From: Bartonella sp. HY038
GTDB taxonomy: Bacteria > Pseudomonadota > Alphaproteobacteria > Rhizobiales > Rhizobiaceae
Direction: 5' to 3'
Assembly: GCF_014117425.1 (NCBI RefSeq)
Contig: NZ_CP059725.1
Location: 1,054,001 to 1,118,000, forward strand
Length of the DNA: 64,000 nucleotides
Of the stretch, positions 1 through 8,415 are shown in pieces (positions within the stretch are counted from its first letter, which is position 1; every line of letters begins with the position of its first letter). The translations under genes and the position numbers were made by a program. The notes under the pieces were generated by a model. It was not told the origin of the DNA, ran no database searches, and saw only the letters and a program-made list of their open reading frames with translations.

Positions 1-327
1 AAGAAATACCATTGATTGAAAATCTGCAGCGGTGCGCATTTTAACTATGCGGCTATCACGCGCATCATCTTCAAAATCTACAGCTAATTGACAACCAATA
101 ATGGGTTGAATACCCACCTTAAAACATTTTTGGGTAAATTCCAATGCGCCAAATAGATTATTGGTATCAGTAATAGCAATTGCCGCTTCATGGTCGCTTG
201 CTGCATGAGCAACGATTTTGTCGGTTTTAAGCGCTCCTTCAAGCAATGAAAAAGCAGAATGGACGCGCAAATGGACAAACTTAGGATAAGAAAGTGATTT
301 AGGCGTTTGTGTTGTTGTTTCACTCAC
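1..327 (-). CDS. dnaE: DNA polymerase III subunit alpha, N-terminal part (cut by window edge)
   Basis: The main replicative polymerase subunit; only the first 109 codons lie inside the window. Reading the minus strand from a GTG at 325-327 gives an open frame to base 1. It contains FVHLRVHSAFSLLEGAL, the start of the PHP domain of DnaE, then AIAITDTNNLFGALEF and GIQPIIGCQL, all typical of DnaE. The 12 or so residues before the PHP motif match the usual short N-terminus. The promoter should lie in the AT-rich gap up to mucR. The family call is firm; the GTG start is likely but not proven. Confidence 0.9.
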   Translation of the reverse strand, partial: MSETTTQTPKSLSYPKFVHLRVHSAFSLLEGALKTDKIVAHAASDHEAAIAITDTNNLFGALEFTQKCFKVGIQPIIGCQLAVDFEDDARDSRIVKMRTAADFQSMVFL

Positions 328-782
328 CAGTATGGATCCTATTTTGCTTCAGGTTTTATGAATGTGGTGCTGAATATAGCTTGAATATATGGCATTTATA
401 TCAACACATATGATAGGTGATATAAAGATAATATTTACAACTTTAAAGCCCTCTTTGCCGAAAATATGCTTCAATTAGCAGATTGTTCGTGAGCTCGACT
501 AAAGAAGCTAAGCTTTGCTTCAAGGCTTTACTAAATAGCTTCATAATAAATTTTGTGAAACGCCAGTTAATGGCAGAGCTGTTTAAGAAAATATATAGAT
601 TTTTAATATTTCGAGAAAAATATTTAGTTTAAAAAATATATTTGAAACAAGCAATTGTACGATGAGTTCAAATTTTTGATAGATCAATAAAAGGTAGCGA
701 AATTAGTTTAAATAGAAATGTTTTATATTGTATTGTTTGGTAAAATAGATGGTGCCAAATAAATTTATAAAAAGACAAAAAT

Positions 783-837
783 AAAATGGCGATGTTTATA
801 GAGTAAATATACTCAGTTAAACATTAACGCCATTTTT
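783..837. terminator. Long two-part hairpin with T-runs on both sides
   Basis: The outer arms AAAATGGCG-ATGTTTA and TAAACAT-TAA-CGCCATTTT pair with a 3-base bulge. Inside them a second stem, GAGTA/TACTC with loop AATA, is formed. The plus strand continues into TTTTTT and the minus strand into ATTTTTG, so it could end transcription both ways. No plus-strand gene lies just upstream, so it may end an unrecognised small transcript. Confidence 0.45.
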
Positions 838-912
838 TCACATGAAGTGTAAAGACTATGTATCACCTTGTGGGTGGTAAAATTTATATTTTAATTATCA
901 AATTATTAAAGA

Positions 913-943
913 TAACTTAACTCCCCCGCAGGTGTTAAAGTTA
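913..943 (-). terminator. Probable mucR terminator hairpin
   Basis: Imperfect inverted repeat (TAACTT-AAC ... GTT-AAAGTTA around a CCCC/GG core) directly after the mucR stop codon. The T-tract beyond it on the minus strand is weak, so efficiency is uncertain. Confidence 0.4.
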
Positions 944-945
944 TA

Positions 946-1386
946 TTATTGCTTAGCTGCCCGCTTTTTACGTTTGCGGCCTAGTCCCATTTCTTTTGCG
1001 AGTTCAGAACGCGCCATGGCATAATTAGGAGCAACCATAGGATAATTTGGATCAAGATCCCATTTTTCACGGTATTGTTCTGGGGTTAAGCCGTAATGGG
1101 TCATCAAATGGCGTTTTAATGATTTAAACTTTTTACCATCTTCAAGGCAAATAATGTAATCTTCACCAACAGAGCGCTTTGGATTAACTGCAGGCTTGGG
1201 TTTTTCAGTAACGACTTCAACAGTATTAGTTGCATCGATACTGGATAGCGCACCATGTACATTGGTGATTATTGTTGGTAATTCAGCTGCTTGGCAATCA
1301 TTATTGCTTACATATGCAGCAACGATATCAGCGGTCAATGCGATCAACATTGCCCGGTCAGTTTCATTATTATCAGAGCTTTCCAT
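946..1386 (-). CDS. mucR: MucR/Ros family zinc-finger transcriptional regulator
   Basis: DNA-binding regulator of the Ros/MucR family, which in Hyphomicrobiales controls surface polysaccharides, virulence and cell-cycle genes. The protein has 146 residues. The N-terminal half starts a helical region with [14 protein letters not shown], the usual MucR oligomerisation part. The C-terminal half holds the zinc-finger core with [20 protein letters not shown] followed by [13 protein letters not shown] and YPMVAPNYA, all hallmark MucR strings. A basic tail ([11 protein letters not shown]) closes it. The ATG at 1384-1386 is preceded by AAGGAAG at good spacing, so I prefer it to an upstream ATG 42 bases earlier. 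The upstream region is very AT-rich, as expected for MucR autoregulation, which is inferred. Confidence 0.93.
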   Translation of the reverse strand: MESSDNNETDRAMLIALTADIVAAYVSNNDCQAAELPTIITNVHGALSSIDATNTVEVVTEKPKPAVNPKRSVGEDYIICLEDGKKFKSLKRHLMTHYGLTPEQYREKWDLDPNYPMVAPNYAMARSELAKEMGLGRKRKKRAAKQ

Positions 1387-1428
1387 AAGTTCTTCCTTTT
1401 GGTCTTGTTTTATCAAGTCAAAATACAA

Positions 1429-1756
1429 AAATATGGCTTAATAAAAAGCCTATATAAATCTATCTGACAAGGATTTAGCTATTTGTGTTGCTAATATCAT
1501 TACATATAAAATTGTCAATCGATGTGATATCTAAATTCTATTAATTTTTATATAGGCAACGATATCGGTCTTTCAATTATATTACAATATATTTTATATA
1601 ATAAATAAGCAGATATTTTTTATTAAAAAAATGTAAGGTTATATCGCAAATATGTGATTTTAAAAAAACTGCAAATGAAATTTATATAGTTCTCCACTTG
1701 TATTGTAGTAGAGCTACTCTATTTTAAAATTAAAATTTCGACAATGGGTATTAAAA
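1429..1756. other. AT-rich divergent promoter region of mucR and msrB
   Basis: About 370 bases (from the mucR ATG) with runs of A/T and no open frame of note. It must contain both divergent promoters. MucR-type regulators bind AT-rich DNA with T-A steps, so autoregulation here is plausible, but I cannot point to a discrete operator. Confidence 0.4.
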
Positions 1757-2185
1757 GTGAATAGATTAAATAATACACACTTAAAAGTTATTAAAACTGA
1801 TGAAGAGTGGCAAGAACAGCTTACCCCTATTCAATATCAGATTACGCGCCAGCATGGTACCGAGCGAGCGTTTTCCAGTCCAGATTTTGATACGTCGCAT
1901 CCTGGCATATTCCGTTGTATTTGTTGTGGCAATGCTCTGTATGATTCATCTGATAAATATGAATCTGGTACAGGTTGGCCAAGCTTTAGCCAACCTATTA
2001 GAGAAGATGCAGTTATTTGTGTAGATGATCATTCCTATGGAATGGAGCGTACTGAAATTCGTTGTGCTGATTGTGACGCACATCTTGGCCATGTTTTTCC
2101 TGATGGCCCTCCACCTACTGGCCTTAGATTTTGTATGAATGGTCACGCGTTAAGCTATGATCAACAAAGTATTAATTCTTATTGA
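1757..2185 (+). CDS. msrB: Peptide-methionine (R)-S-oxide reductase MsrB
   Basis: Repairs methionine-R-sulfoxide in proteins. The 142-residue length is normal for a free-standing MsrB. Two CxxC zinc-binding pairs are visible (CICC near residue 54 and CADC near residue 102), with GTGWPSF, HLGHVFPDGP and the catalytic segment LRFCMNGHAL (the usual form is RYCxNSxSL). The start is a GTG at 1757; it has only a modest upstream GGGT, and another start nearby cannot be excluded. The gene is divergent from mucR and convergent with the ABC exporter, separated from it by a strong terminator. No signal peptide, so cytosolic. Confidence 0.92.
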   Translation: MNRLNNTHLKVIKTDEEWQEQLTPIQYQITRQHGTERAFSSPDFDTSHPGIFRCICCGNALYDSSDKYESGTGWPSFSQPIREDAVICVDDHSYGMERTEIRCADCDAHLGHVFPDGPPPTGLRFCMNGHALSYDQQSINSY

Positions 2186-2254
2186 TAGTGTTTTTTTATA
2201 TTTAATATTAGCAACGTTTCTTTGTTTAAGGGTGTGTTAGCGTTTTTTAAGGAT

Positions 2255-2292
2255 AAAAAGGTGATTGATTATTTTGATCAATCACCTTTTTA
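2255..2292. terminator. Bidirectional terminator between msrB and the ABC exporter
   Basis: Near-perfect inverted repeat AAAAAGGTGATTGAT / ATCAATCACCTTTTT with a 7-base loop. The arms supply a T-run in both directions, suiting the two convergent genes. Confidence 0.8.
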
Positions 2293-2389
2293 ATAAATGT
2301 ACACCCAACCATTTATTTTAATAAATATTATTGCTTGGATAGCCTAATTTATATAATCTATTTAAGTTTTATAGATTGTTAAAACAAAG

Positions 2390-4231
2390 TTACTCATCTT
2401 CTTCATCTAGGCTTAAAACACCACCGGTTTGACGTGACCAGAGTTTTGCGTAGATGCCATTTTGTGCTAAAAGCTCCTCATGGGTTCCATCTTCTACAAT
2501 TATACCTTTTTCCATAATAATTAGGCGGTCCATTGCGGCAATGGTTGAAAGACGATGGGCAATTGCAAGTACAGTTTTGCCTTCCATCAATCTCATCAAA
2601 TTTTCTTGAATAGCAAATTCTGCTTCGGAATCGAGAGCCGATGTTGCTTCATCAAGAATGAGAATCGGTGCATCTTTGAGCATAACCCTTGCAATGGCTA
2701 TACGTTGGCGTTGGCCACCAGAAAGTCTGGCACCGCGCTCGCCAACTTGCGCATCAAAACCTGTATTTCCGGAGTGATCGCGTAATTGGTCGATAAAATC
2801 AGCAGCTTCTGCATCACTTACCGCAGCTATCACGTCATCATGGCTAGCATCAGGACGACCATATATGATGTTTTCGCGCAATGAGCGGTGGAGCAATGCA
2901 GTATCTTGCGTCACCATCCCTATATTAGCTCTAAGTGATTCTTGGCTGACATTGGCGATATTTTGCCCGTCAATTAGGATGCGACCGGTCTCAACGTCAA
3001 AAAAGCGCAACAGTAAATTGACAAGGGTTGATTTACCCGCACCAGAACGGCCAACAATACCAACTTTTTGCCCTGGCAAAATATTCAAGTTCAAGTTACT
3101 GATAACACCTTTACCTTTGCCATAATGAAAACCAATATTTTCAAAACGAATATCACCTTTGGTGACAATAAGCGGCTTGGCATCAGGCTTATCTTCAATA
3201 AGGCGTGGGCGGGCAATAGAATTAATGCCATCTGCAACAACGCCGATATTTTCAAATAATGCCGACATTTCCCACATAATCCATTGTGCCATGCCATTAA
3301 GACGCAATACAAGACCAATGGCGACAGCAACAGCGCCAACCATTACTGCGCCGTTAACCCAAAGATACAGTCCTAATGCGCCAACAACAAAAAGAAGTAG
3401 GCAATTACTTGCATAAACGCCAAAGGAAACCAACGAAATAAGTCGCATCTGTTTATGAACAGTTGTTTGAAAGCCAACAAATGCATCACGCGCATGGGTT
3501 TCTTCGCGTTGATCATGGGAAAAAAGTTTGACTGTGGCTATATTGGTATAGGTATCAACAACGCGCCCCGTCATCAGAGAACGCGCGTCTGCCTGTGCTT
3601 CTGAAGCGCGGCGCAATTTTGGAATGAAAAAACTAAGAATTGCGATATAGGTTAATAACCAACCAATAAAAGGCAGCATTAACCGCCAATCGGCACTTGC
3701 GGCAAGAATTAACGTACCGATAAAATAAACAATGACATAATTTAATACATCAAATAGTTTCATGATGGTTTCACGCACTGATAATGCAGTTTGCATAACC
3801 TTTGCGGAAATCCGTCCAGAAAATTCATTTTGGAAATAACTAATTGATTGGCCTAATAAATAGCGATGAATAAGCCAACGAATACGCATCGGATAATTGC
3901 CAAGCAAAGTCTGATGCATAATTAAGGAATGGATACCAACCGTTACCGGCAATAGCACCAATACAATAAAAGCAATAAAACCTAGCTTGCCCGATTGGTT
4001 GGCAAGAAATGTTTGAGGGCTTTCCGATGACAACCAATTAACAATATTGCCTAAAAATCCAAATAGTGAAACTTCCATTATAGCTATTAGCGCGGTAAAC
4101 ACCGCCATTAAAGCAAGCCATCCCCAAACGCCCTTTGTATAATGAATGCAAAATGCAACAAGGCCGCGTGGTGGCATTGTTGGTGGATCGGCAGGAAAAG
4201 CATCAAGCCTGCGCTCAAACCATCCAAACAT
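2390..4231 (-). CDS. ABC transporter half-exporter (fused permease and ATPase)
   Basis: Inner-membrane ABC exporter, probably working as a homodimer on lipid-like or drug-like substrates. It has 613 residues: a six-helix type IV permease (residues about 35-335) and a nucleotide-binding domain (about 355-600). Walker A GIVGRSGAGKSTLVNLL, signature LSGGQRQRIAIARV, Walker B ILILDEATSALD and the switch HRLST are all present. The family is the MsbA/LmrA-like group, often annotated as multidrug exporter in Brucella and its relatives. The substrate cannot be read from sequence. It stands alone, with its own terminator downstream. Confidence 0.88.
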   Translation of the reverse strand: MFGWFERRLDAFPADPPTMPPRGLVAFCIHYTKGVWGWLALMAVFTALIAIMEVSLFGFLGNIVNWLSSESPQTFLANQSGKLGFIAFIVLVLLPVTVGIHSLIMHQTLLGNYPMRIRWLIHRYLLGQSISYFQNEFSGRISAKVMQTALSVRETIMKLFDVLNYVIVYFIGTLILAASADWRLMLPFIGWLLTYIAILSFFIPKLRRASEAQADARSLMTGRVVDTYTNIATVKLFSHDQREETHARDAFVGFQTTVHKQMRLISLVSFGVYASNCLLLFVVGALGLYLWVNGAVMVGAVAVAIGLVLRLNGMAQWIMWEMSALFENIGVVADGINSIARPRLIEDKPDAKPLIVTKGDIRFENIGFHYGKGKGVISNLNLNILPGQKVGIVGRSGAGKSTLVNLLLRFFDVETGRILIDGQNIANVSQESLRANIGMVTQDTALLHRSLRENIIYGRPDASHDDVIAAVSDAEAADFIDQLRDHSGNTGFDAQVGERGARLSGGQRQRIAIARVMLKDAPILILDEATSALDSEAEFAIQENLMRLMEGKTVLAIAHRLSTIAAMDRLIIMEKGIIVEDGTHEELLAQNGIYAKLWSRQTGGVLSLDEEDE

Positions 4232-4565
4232 GTATTATCTCCTTTTAACGGGTCACAAATTACCGTTATAAATAGTAGTTTTGCACTGTTTTTATTTATA
4301 GGTGCTAAGGATATAGGGAATTACAATTGCCATTAAAGGCTAAATTCCATCAATATAACAATTAATTGAAATGATTATATCGTAAGCAGTTTATTACAAC
4401 AAGCCGAGTTTTAAAAACTTAACAACATGGCCTTTAGGCGTTTAAAGCTGAATATAGATAGTTTGGGTAATGGGATGCATGCAAAAAGTAAATTATGTTG
4501 AACTTTTTGTCTAAATCCGTTTAATGCCTTATATCATATTCTCATTTTCTATGGTTTTTTATTCA
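4232..4565. other. Divergent promoter region, ABC exporter / trmL
   Basis: About 330 bases between two divergent genes. Apart from the possible longer N-terminus of trmL at its right end, I see no gene, repeat or clear operator. Confidence 0.4.
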
Positions 4566-5027
4566 ATGACGTTACAGCTCGCTTTATACCAACCCGATAT
4601 CCCTGGTAATACTGGCACTATCATTCGCCTTGGTGCATGTCTTGATATAGGTATCAATATTATTGAACCTGCGGGGTTTGATATTTCTGACCGTAATTTA
4701 AAAAGAGCGGGCATGGATTATGTGGAGTTAGCCCATTTACGCCGCCATCAAGATTGGCAGGAATTTACTAGATTAATGGCAGAGGAAAAACGACGCATTA
4801 TTCTATTCACCACTCATTCTGATAAAGCTTATTATGATTTTTCGTTTAAAGCTAATGATTGCTTGCTTTTTGGACGTGAATCCGCAGGCGTTCCTGAAGA
4901 TGTCCATAATTTTGCATTTGAAAGAGTTACGATTCCAATGAGCCCTAAAGCACGCTCGCTTAATTTGGCTTTGAGCGTTGCTATGGCCGCAGGCGAAGCT
5001 AAGCGGCAAATTTTGTTAACAGATTAA
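4566..5027 (+). CDS. trmL: tRNA (cytidine(34)-2'-O)-methyltransferase TrmL
   Basis: SPOUT-fold enzyme that 2'-O-methylates the wobble nucleotide of certain tRNA-Leu. From the ATG at 4566 it has 153 residues, the family's normal length. The start MTLQLALYQPDIPGNTGTI is the classical N-terminus. The knot motifs LLFGRESAGVP and IPMSPKARSLNLALSVAMA are intact. An in-frame ATG at 4524 would add 14 hydrophobic residues not typical of the family, so the later start is preferred, although it has no strong ribosome binding site. The next gene is hemF in the same direction, 209 bases on. Confidence 0.9.
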   Translation: MTLQLALYQPDIPGNTGTIIRLGACLDIGINIIEPAGFDISDRNLKRAGMDYVELAHLRRHQDWQEFTRLMAEEKRRIILFTTHSDKAYYDFSFKANDCLLFGRESAGVPEDVHNFAFERVTIPMSPKARSLNLALSVAMAAGEAKRQILLTD

Positions 5028-5236
5028 GCATTGAATTAGATCTTATTGGCAGGTTTTATGTTTTGTGAAACTCCGTTGTTGATAGGAAAACGTAATATAA
5101 GTTAATAAGTTTCTAGCTTACTAAGGCAATCTGCATATAAAGCTGTGTAAAGCTTGTATGAAGCATTGCAGTTCGCGGTTAGACATAGAACAATTGCTAA
5201 GCACCATCAATTTAACCAATTGTTAAGAGAACGCTT

Positions 5237-6151
5237 ATGAAAATGCCATTGATTCCAAGTGATATACCGGCAGATATTGATGAGAAAAAAACTCAGGTTT
5301 CAAAATGGTTTGAAGATTTGCGCGACCGTATTTGCTTAAGTTTTGAACAGATTGAGCGTGATCTTGAAGGGCCGTTAAGTGAATATTTGCCTGCAAAATT
5401 TGAGCGTATCCCTTGGCAAAAGCAAGGTGGTTTGCAAGGTGGTGGTGTAAGATCTGTTCTTCATGGGCGCGTTTTTGAAAAAGCGGCGATTATGACCTCG
5501 ACAGTATTTGGCGAGATTGAACCAGAATTGCGCAAGGCAATACCCGGCGCCGAGGAAGATCCGCGTTATTGGTCTTCTGCTATTTCTTTAATCGCCCATC
5601 CTCAAAGCCCTCATGTACCAACTGTTCATATGAATACGCGGCTTATTGTAACAACGCGCCAGTGGTTTGGTGGTGGTGCAGATTTAACCCCAATGCTTAG
5701 TGAGCGGCGCACCCAGCAAGATAGCGACAGCGTTGCATTTCATAAAGCATTTCGCTTTGTTTGTGATAAGCACAAGGATGTTGCTGATTATGACAAGCTT
5801 AAAAAATGGTGCGATGATTATTTTTATTTAAAACATCGCCAAGAACCGCGTGGTATTGGCGGTGTTTTTTATGATTGGCTGCACTCTAGTGAAGAGCAGG
5901 GCGGCTTTGATGCCGATTTGGATTTTACTCGTGATATTGGTCGCGCTTTTGCAGTTGTATATCCCTATATTGTAAGGCAAAATTTTAACAAACCATGGAC
6001 AGAGGAACAGCGCGAAGAGCAGCTTATTCAACGTGGTCGTTATGCCGAATTTAATCTACTTTATGATCGCGGAACGCTTTTTGGTTTAAAAACCGGTGGC
6101 AATGTTGATGCTATTCTTTCCTCTTTACCGCCTGCCGTGCGCTGGCCTTAA
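5237..6151 (+). CDS. hemF: Oxygen-dependent coproporphyrinogen III oxidase
   Basis: Converts coproporphyrinogen III to protoporphyrinogen IX with O2, a late heme biosynthesis step. At 304 residues it has the usual length. It carries [12 protein letters not shown] (with the active-site His), [11 protein letters not shown], and further on [17 protein letters not shown] and [20 protein letters not shown]. All are signature blocks of HemF. The protein is cytosolic. Its presence argues that this organism makes heme as well as importing it (see the hmu locus), unlike heme-auxotrophic bartonellae; that last step is inference. Confidence 0.95.
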   Translation: MKMPLIPSDIPADIDEKKTQVSKWFEDLRDRICLSFEQIERDLEGPLSEYLPAKFERIPWQKQGGLQGGGVRSVLHGRVFEKAAIMTSTVFGEIEPELRKAIPGAEEDPRYWSSAISLIAHPQSPHVPTVHMNTRLIVTTRQWFGGGADLTPMLSERRTQQDSDSVAFHKAFRFVCDKHKDVADYDKLKKWCDDYFYLKHRQEPRGIGGVFYDWLHSSEEQGGFDADLDFTRDIGRAFAVVYPYIVRQNFNKPWTEEQREEQLIQRGRYAEFNLLYDRGTLFGLKTGGNVDAILSSLPPAVRWP

Positions 6152-6182
6152 GGTTTTTATAGTTTATCAAAAATTAGATGCG

Positions 6183-6216
6183 CTGCCCAAATTACAATAT
6201 TTGGGTGGTGTTTTTA
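6183..6216 (+). terminator. hemF terminator
   Basis: Stem CCCAAAT / ATTTGGG (6186-6205), which can be extended by flanking GC pairs, followed by TTTTT on the plus strand, 30 bases after the hemF stop codon. Confidence 0.65.
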
Positions 6217-6291
6217 TTTGGTGATAAGGTTTTAACTATTTCGCTGTGTGCATTTTGGGTCTATCGTCTATAGATCGAAAGGGGGATTTCA

Positions 6292-7188
6292 ATGAAAAAA
6301 ATCCTTGGTCTGTTCGTCACATTTTTTGTTGCGCATTATTGTTTGATTGGTTGGTTATCCGCTCAAAATTTGGTTGAGGCTGGCGCAAAAGACACCCCGT
6401 CCTCCCATAGTTATTTTGATAAGGCTCCAAGAAGTGTTTTTACGCTTGCTCAAAAAATTGAACGCAAGCAAGATATCACCCTTGCAGAAGTAAAAGCATT
6501 ACCAGAAGGAGCGCTTAACGCGCGTTATGACACTGAGATCACTTTGTTATTTTTTGCCGCTCGGCACTATAATTTACAAGCTATTGATATTTTACTGCAA
6601 GCGGGGGCTGATCCCTATATGGTTGATAAACCATCTCAAAAATCGGTGCATGATTTTACATTCTATATCACCGATATGAACACGCCCGGCAGCTATGAAG
6701 ATACCATGAGATTTCGCACCGAACTGATGCGGATATATTTAAAAAATGGCGGTGATCCAAACCATGAATTACCATCTACCTCAAAAACGCATTTATTGGT
6801 AAGTGCAATATTAATGCGTAATATTAAAGGTGCACGCATGCTAATCGAGGCTGGAGCCGACCCTTTTAAAATGGAAGGGACAGGACTTACTGGGCCAACA
6901 ATGTTGGCAATTCGTCGAGATGATGAAAGTAATCAGTTACTCAAAGATATTATCTGCAATGGTGCATATGATCATGCAACAGAAGAGCAGGTTCGAAAAA
7001 TTATTACTTATTTGAAGCCATTGGGTGCGACTGATTTACAGCGTGAAACAAATCAAAGAAAATTAGCGATGTTTATATTAAAAAGACATCCTAATTTTAA
7101 GGATAATGTTTCAACAAAATATATATTTAACGGTCCGATTCCATGGACAACCATTGGTGAAACAAGTGATGAGGTGTTATGTAAATGA
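6292..7188 (+). CDS. Exported ankyrin-repeat protein
   Basis: Unknown function. The 298 residues begin with MKKILGLFVTFFVAHYC, a clear signal peptide or membrane anchor ending near LSAQN. Ankyrin-type units follow: TEITLLFFAARHYNLQAIDILLQAGADPYM (about residues 80-110), then a second with LMRIYLKNGGDPNHEL and a third with AILMRNIKGARMLIEAGADPF. The C-terminal 90 residues are not repeat-like. A Shine-Dalgarno GAAAGGGGG precedes the ATG closely. Predicted location is the periplasm or envelope. Such proteins usually bind other proteins; the partner is unknown. It stands alone between hemF and terC. Confidence 0.75.
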   Translation: MKKILGLFVTFFVAHYCLIGWLSAQNLVEAGAKDTPSSHSYFDKAPRSVFTLAQKIERKQDITLAEVKALPEGALNARYDTEITLLFFAARHYNLQAIDILLQAGADPYMVDKPSQKSVHDFTFYITDMNTPGSYEDTMRFRTELMRIYLKNGGDPNHELPSTSKTHLLVSAILMRNIKGARMLIEAGADPFKMEGTGLTGPTMLAIRRDDESNQLLKDIICNGAYDHATEEQVRKIITYLKPLGATDLQRETNQRKLAMFILKRHPNFKDNVSTKYIFNGPIPWTTIGETSDEVLCK

Positions 7189-7201
7189 TAGCTTTTTAGC
7201 T

Positions 7202-7243
7202 AATCAGCCCAAATTAATGAATAATTTTAGGCTGATTATTTTA
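7202..7243 (+). terminator. Terminator after the ankyrin gene
   Basis: Stem AATCAGCC / GGCTGATT with a 20-base loop, followed by ATTTTAAT on the plus strand. It lies between two convergent genes. Confidence 0.6.
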
Positions 7244-7261
7244 ATAAAGAGGGATTACGTT

Positions 7262-8245
7262 TTAATCATGTGTTGAATGGTGGTTATTATTTTTTGTTTT
7301 CAACAGTGATACAACAACACCAATTGTTAAAATACCAAAAGTAATAATTAACGACCAAATCGCGGGGAATTTATCCCAATTCATGAGGTCCGCAATAAAC
7401 ATTTTACTGCCAATGAAAATAAGCAATACTGAAAGTGCATATTTCAAATAGGCAAAGCGGTGTAACACAGCGGCCAACGCAAAAAACAACGCACGAAGAC
7501 CTAATATCGCAAAAATATTCGACGTATAAACAATAAATGGGTCAGTTGTGATGGTAAATACTGCTGGTACTGAATCTACTGCAAAAATAATATCGGTAAA
7601 TTCTACCATTATGAGTGCAAGGAAAAGCGGTGTTGCAAAACGCAATAATTTGCCGTTCTGTGGCTGTTTAACAAAAAACTTATTGCCATGAAGATCATCC
7701 GTAACGCGCAAATATTTGCGCGCAAAGCGCAATACAGGATTACGGCTCATATCAGGCTCCGCTTCATCTTTGGCAAAAAGCATCTTAATACCCGTAAAGA
7801 TAAGAAATGCTGCAAAGAGATAAAGAACGAAATGATAATTGGCTACGATAGCGGAGCCAAAGCCGATCATTAAACCGCGCAATATGATAACGCCTAAAAC
7901 ACCCCAGAATAAAACGCGGTGTTGATATTGGCGAGGAATAGCCAGCATGGAGAAAATAAGCGCAATGACAAAAATATTGTCAAGCGACAAGGTTTTTTCA
8001 ACGACAAAGGCGGTTAAATATTGCGCTGTTTCGGTAGCGCCCATTTGCCAATAAACAATACCAGAAAAGGCAATACCAAGACTGATATAAAAGGCGGATA
8101 ATTTTAAACTTTTACCGATTTCAATTTCATGGTCACCACGGTTAAAAAGACCAAGATCTAGCACAAGAAGAAATAAAACAATGACAAGGAAAAATAGCCA
8201 AAGCCAAATTGGGGTGCCTAGAAAAGGCATAAAAAACATGTCCAT
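7262..8245 (-). CDS. TerC family integral membrane protein
   Basis: Multi-helix inner-membrane protein of the TerC family, which includes Alx/MeeF-type proteins linked to manganese or metal-loading of exported proteins; older annotation is tellurium resistance. About nine hydrophobic helices are visible. Family blocks include the conserved acidic segments KTLSLDNIFVIALIF and MVEFTDIIFAVDSVPAVFTIT, plus GLRALFFALAAVLHRFAYLK. The ATG at 8243-8245 has GAGGT five bases upstream and gives 327 residues. A TTG 36 bases earlier is less likely. The long GC-rich leader suggests RNA-level control (separate entry). The exact substrate is not known. Confidence 0.88.
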   Translation of the reverse strand: MDMFFMPFLGTPIWLWLFFLVIVLFLLVLDLGLFNRGDHEIEIGKSLKLSAFYISLGIAFSGIVYWQMGATETAQYLTAFVVEKTLSLDNIFVIALIFSMLAIPRQYQHRVLFWGVLGVIILRGLMIGFGSAIVANYHFVLYLFAAFLIFTGIKMLFAKDEAEPDMSRNPVLRFARKYLRVTDDLHGNKFFVKQPQNGKLLRFATPLFLALIMVEFTDIIFAVDSVPAVFTITTDPFIVYTSNIFAILGLRALFFALAAVLHRFAYLKYALSVLLIFIGSKMFIADLMNWDKFPAIWSLIITFGILTIGVVVSLLKTKNNNHHSTHD

Positions 8246-8400
8246 AAAGACCTCAATTAATTGGAAGAGATCCACAGACAATAGCGGGCGGACCTCAAGA
8301 TAACTCGAAGTGGTCCGACATCGCAGTTTTTCAAATTAAACTACCAGAGGGGCCCGGCCCATGCAAACAAGATAAGGCCGCCTTTTACTTAATTCAAGGG
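8246..8400 (-). promoter_or_regulatory. Structured GC-rich 5' leader of the terC gene
   Basis: Between hmuV and the terC ATG lies a stretch much richer in G+C than its surroundings. Visible on the minus strand: a hairpin CGGACC/GGTCCG (8289-8317), a GGGCCGGGCCCC block near 8347-8360, repeated GGCC segments that can pair with each other, and GATCTC...GAGGTC (8249-8272), which would hide the terC ribosome binding site GAGGT. TerC relatives such as alx are often under manganese (yybP-ykoY) riboswitches. I could not find that consensus, so this is a structured leader of unknown class. Confidence 0.45.
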
Positions 8401-8415
8401 CGAGGCTCAAAAAAA

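Larger units (their letters stand above)
328..945. other. AT-rich intergenic region between dnaE and mucR
   Basis: About 620 bases without a credible open frame on either strand. It should carry the dnaE promoter (minus strand) and the 3' end of mucR. Two hairpins are visible, at 783-837 and 913-943, listed separately. The stretch 560-780 is very AT-rich with no coding signal that I can see. Confidence 0.6.

Noticed and set aside
8246..8400. Manganese riboswitch of the yybP-ykoY class
   Set aside because: The conserved GGGGAGTAG and CTGAGA-type blocks are not visible, so the class name is not claimed even though the position suits it.
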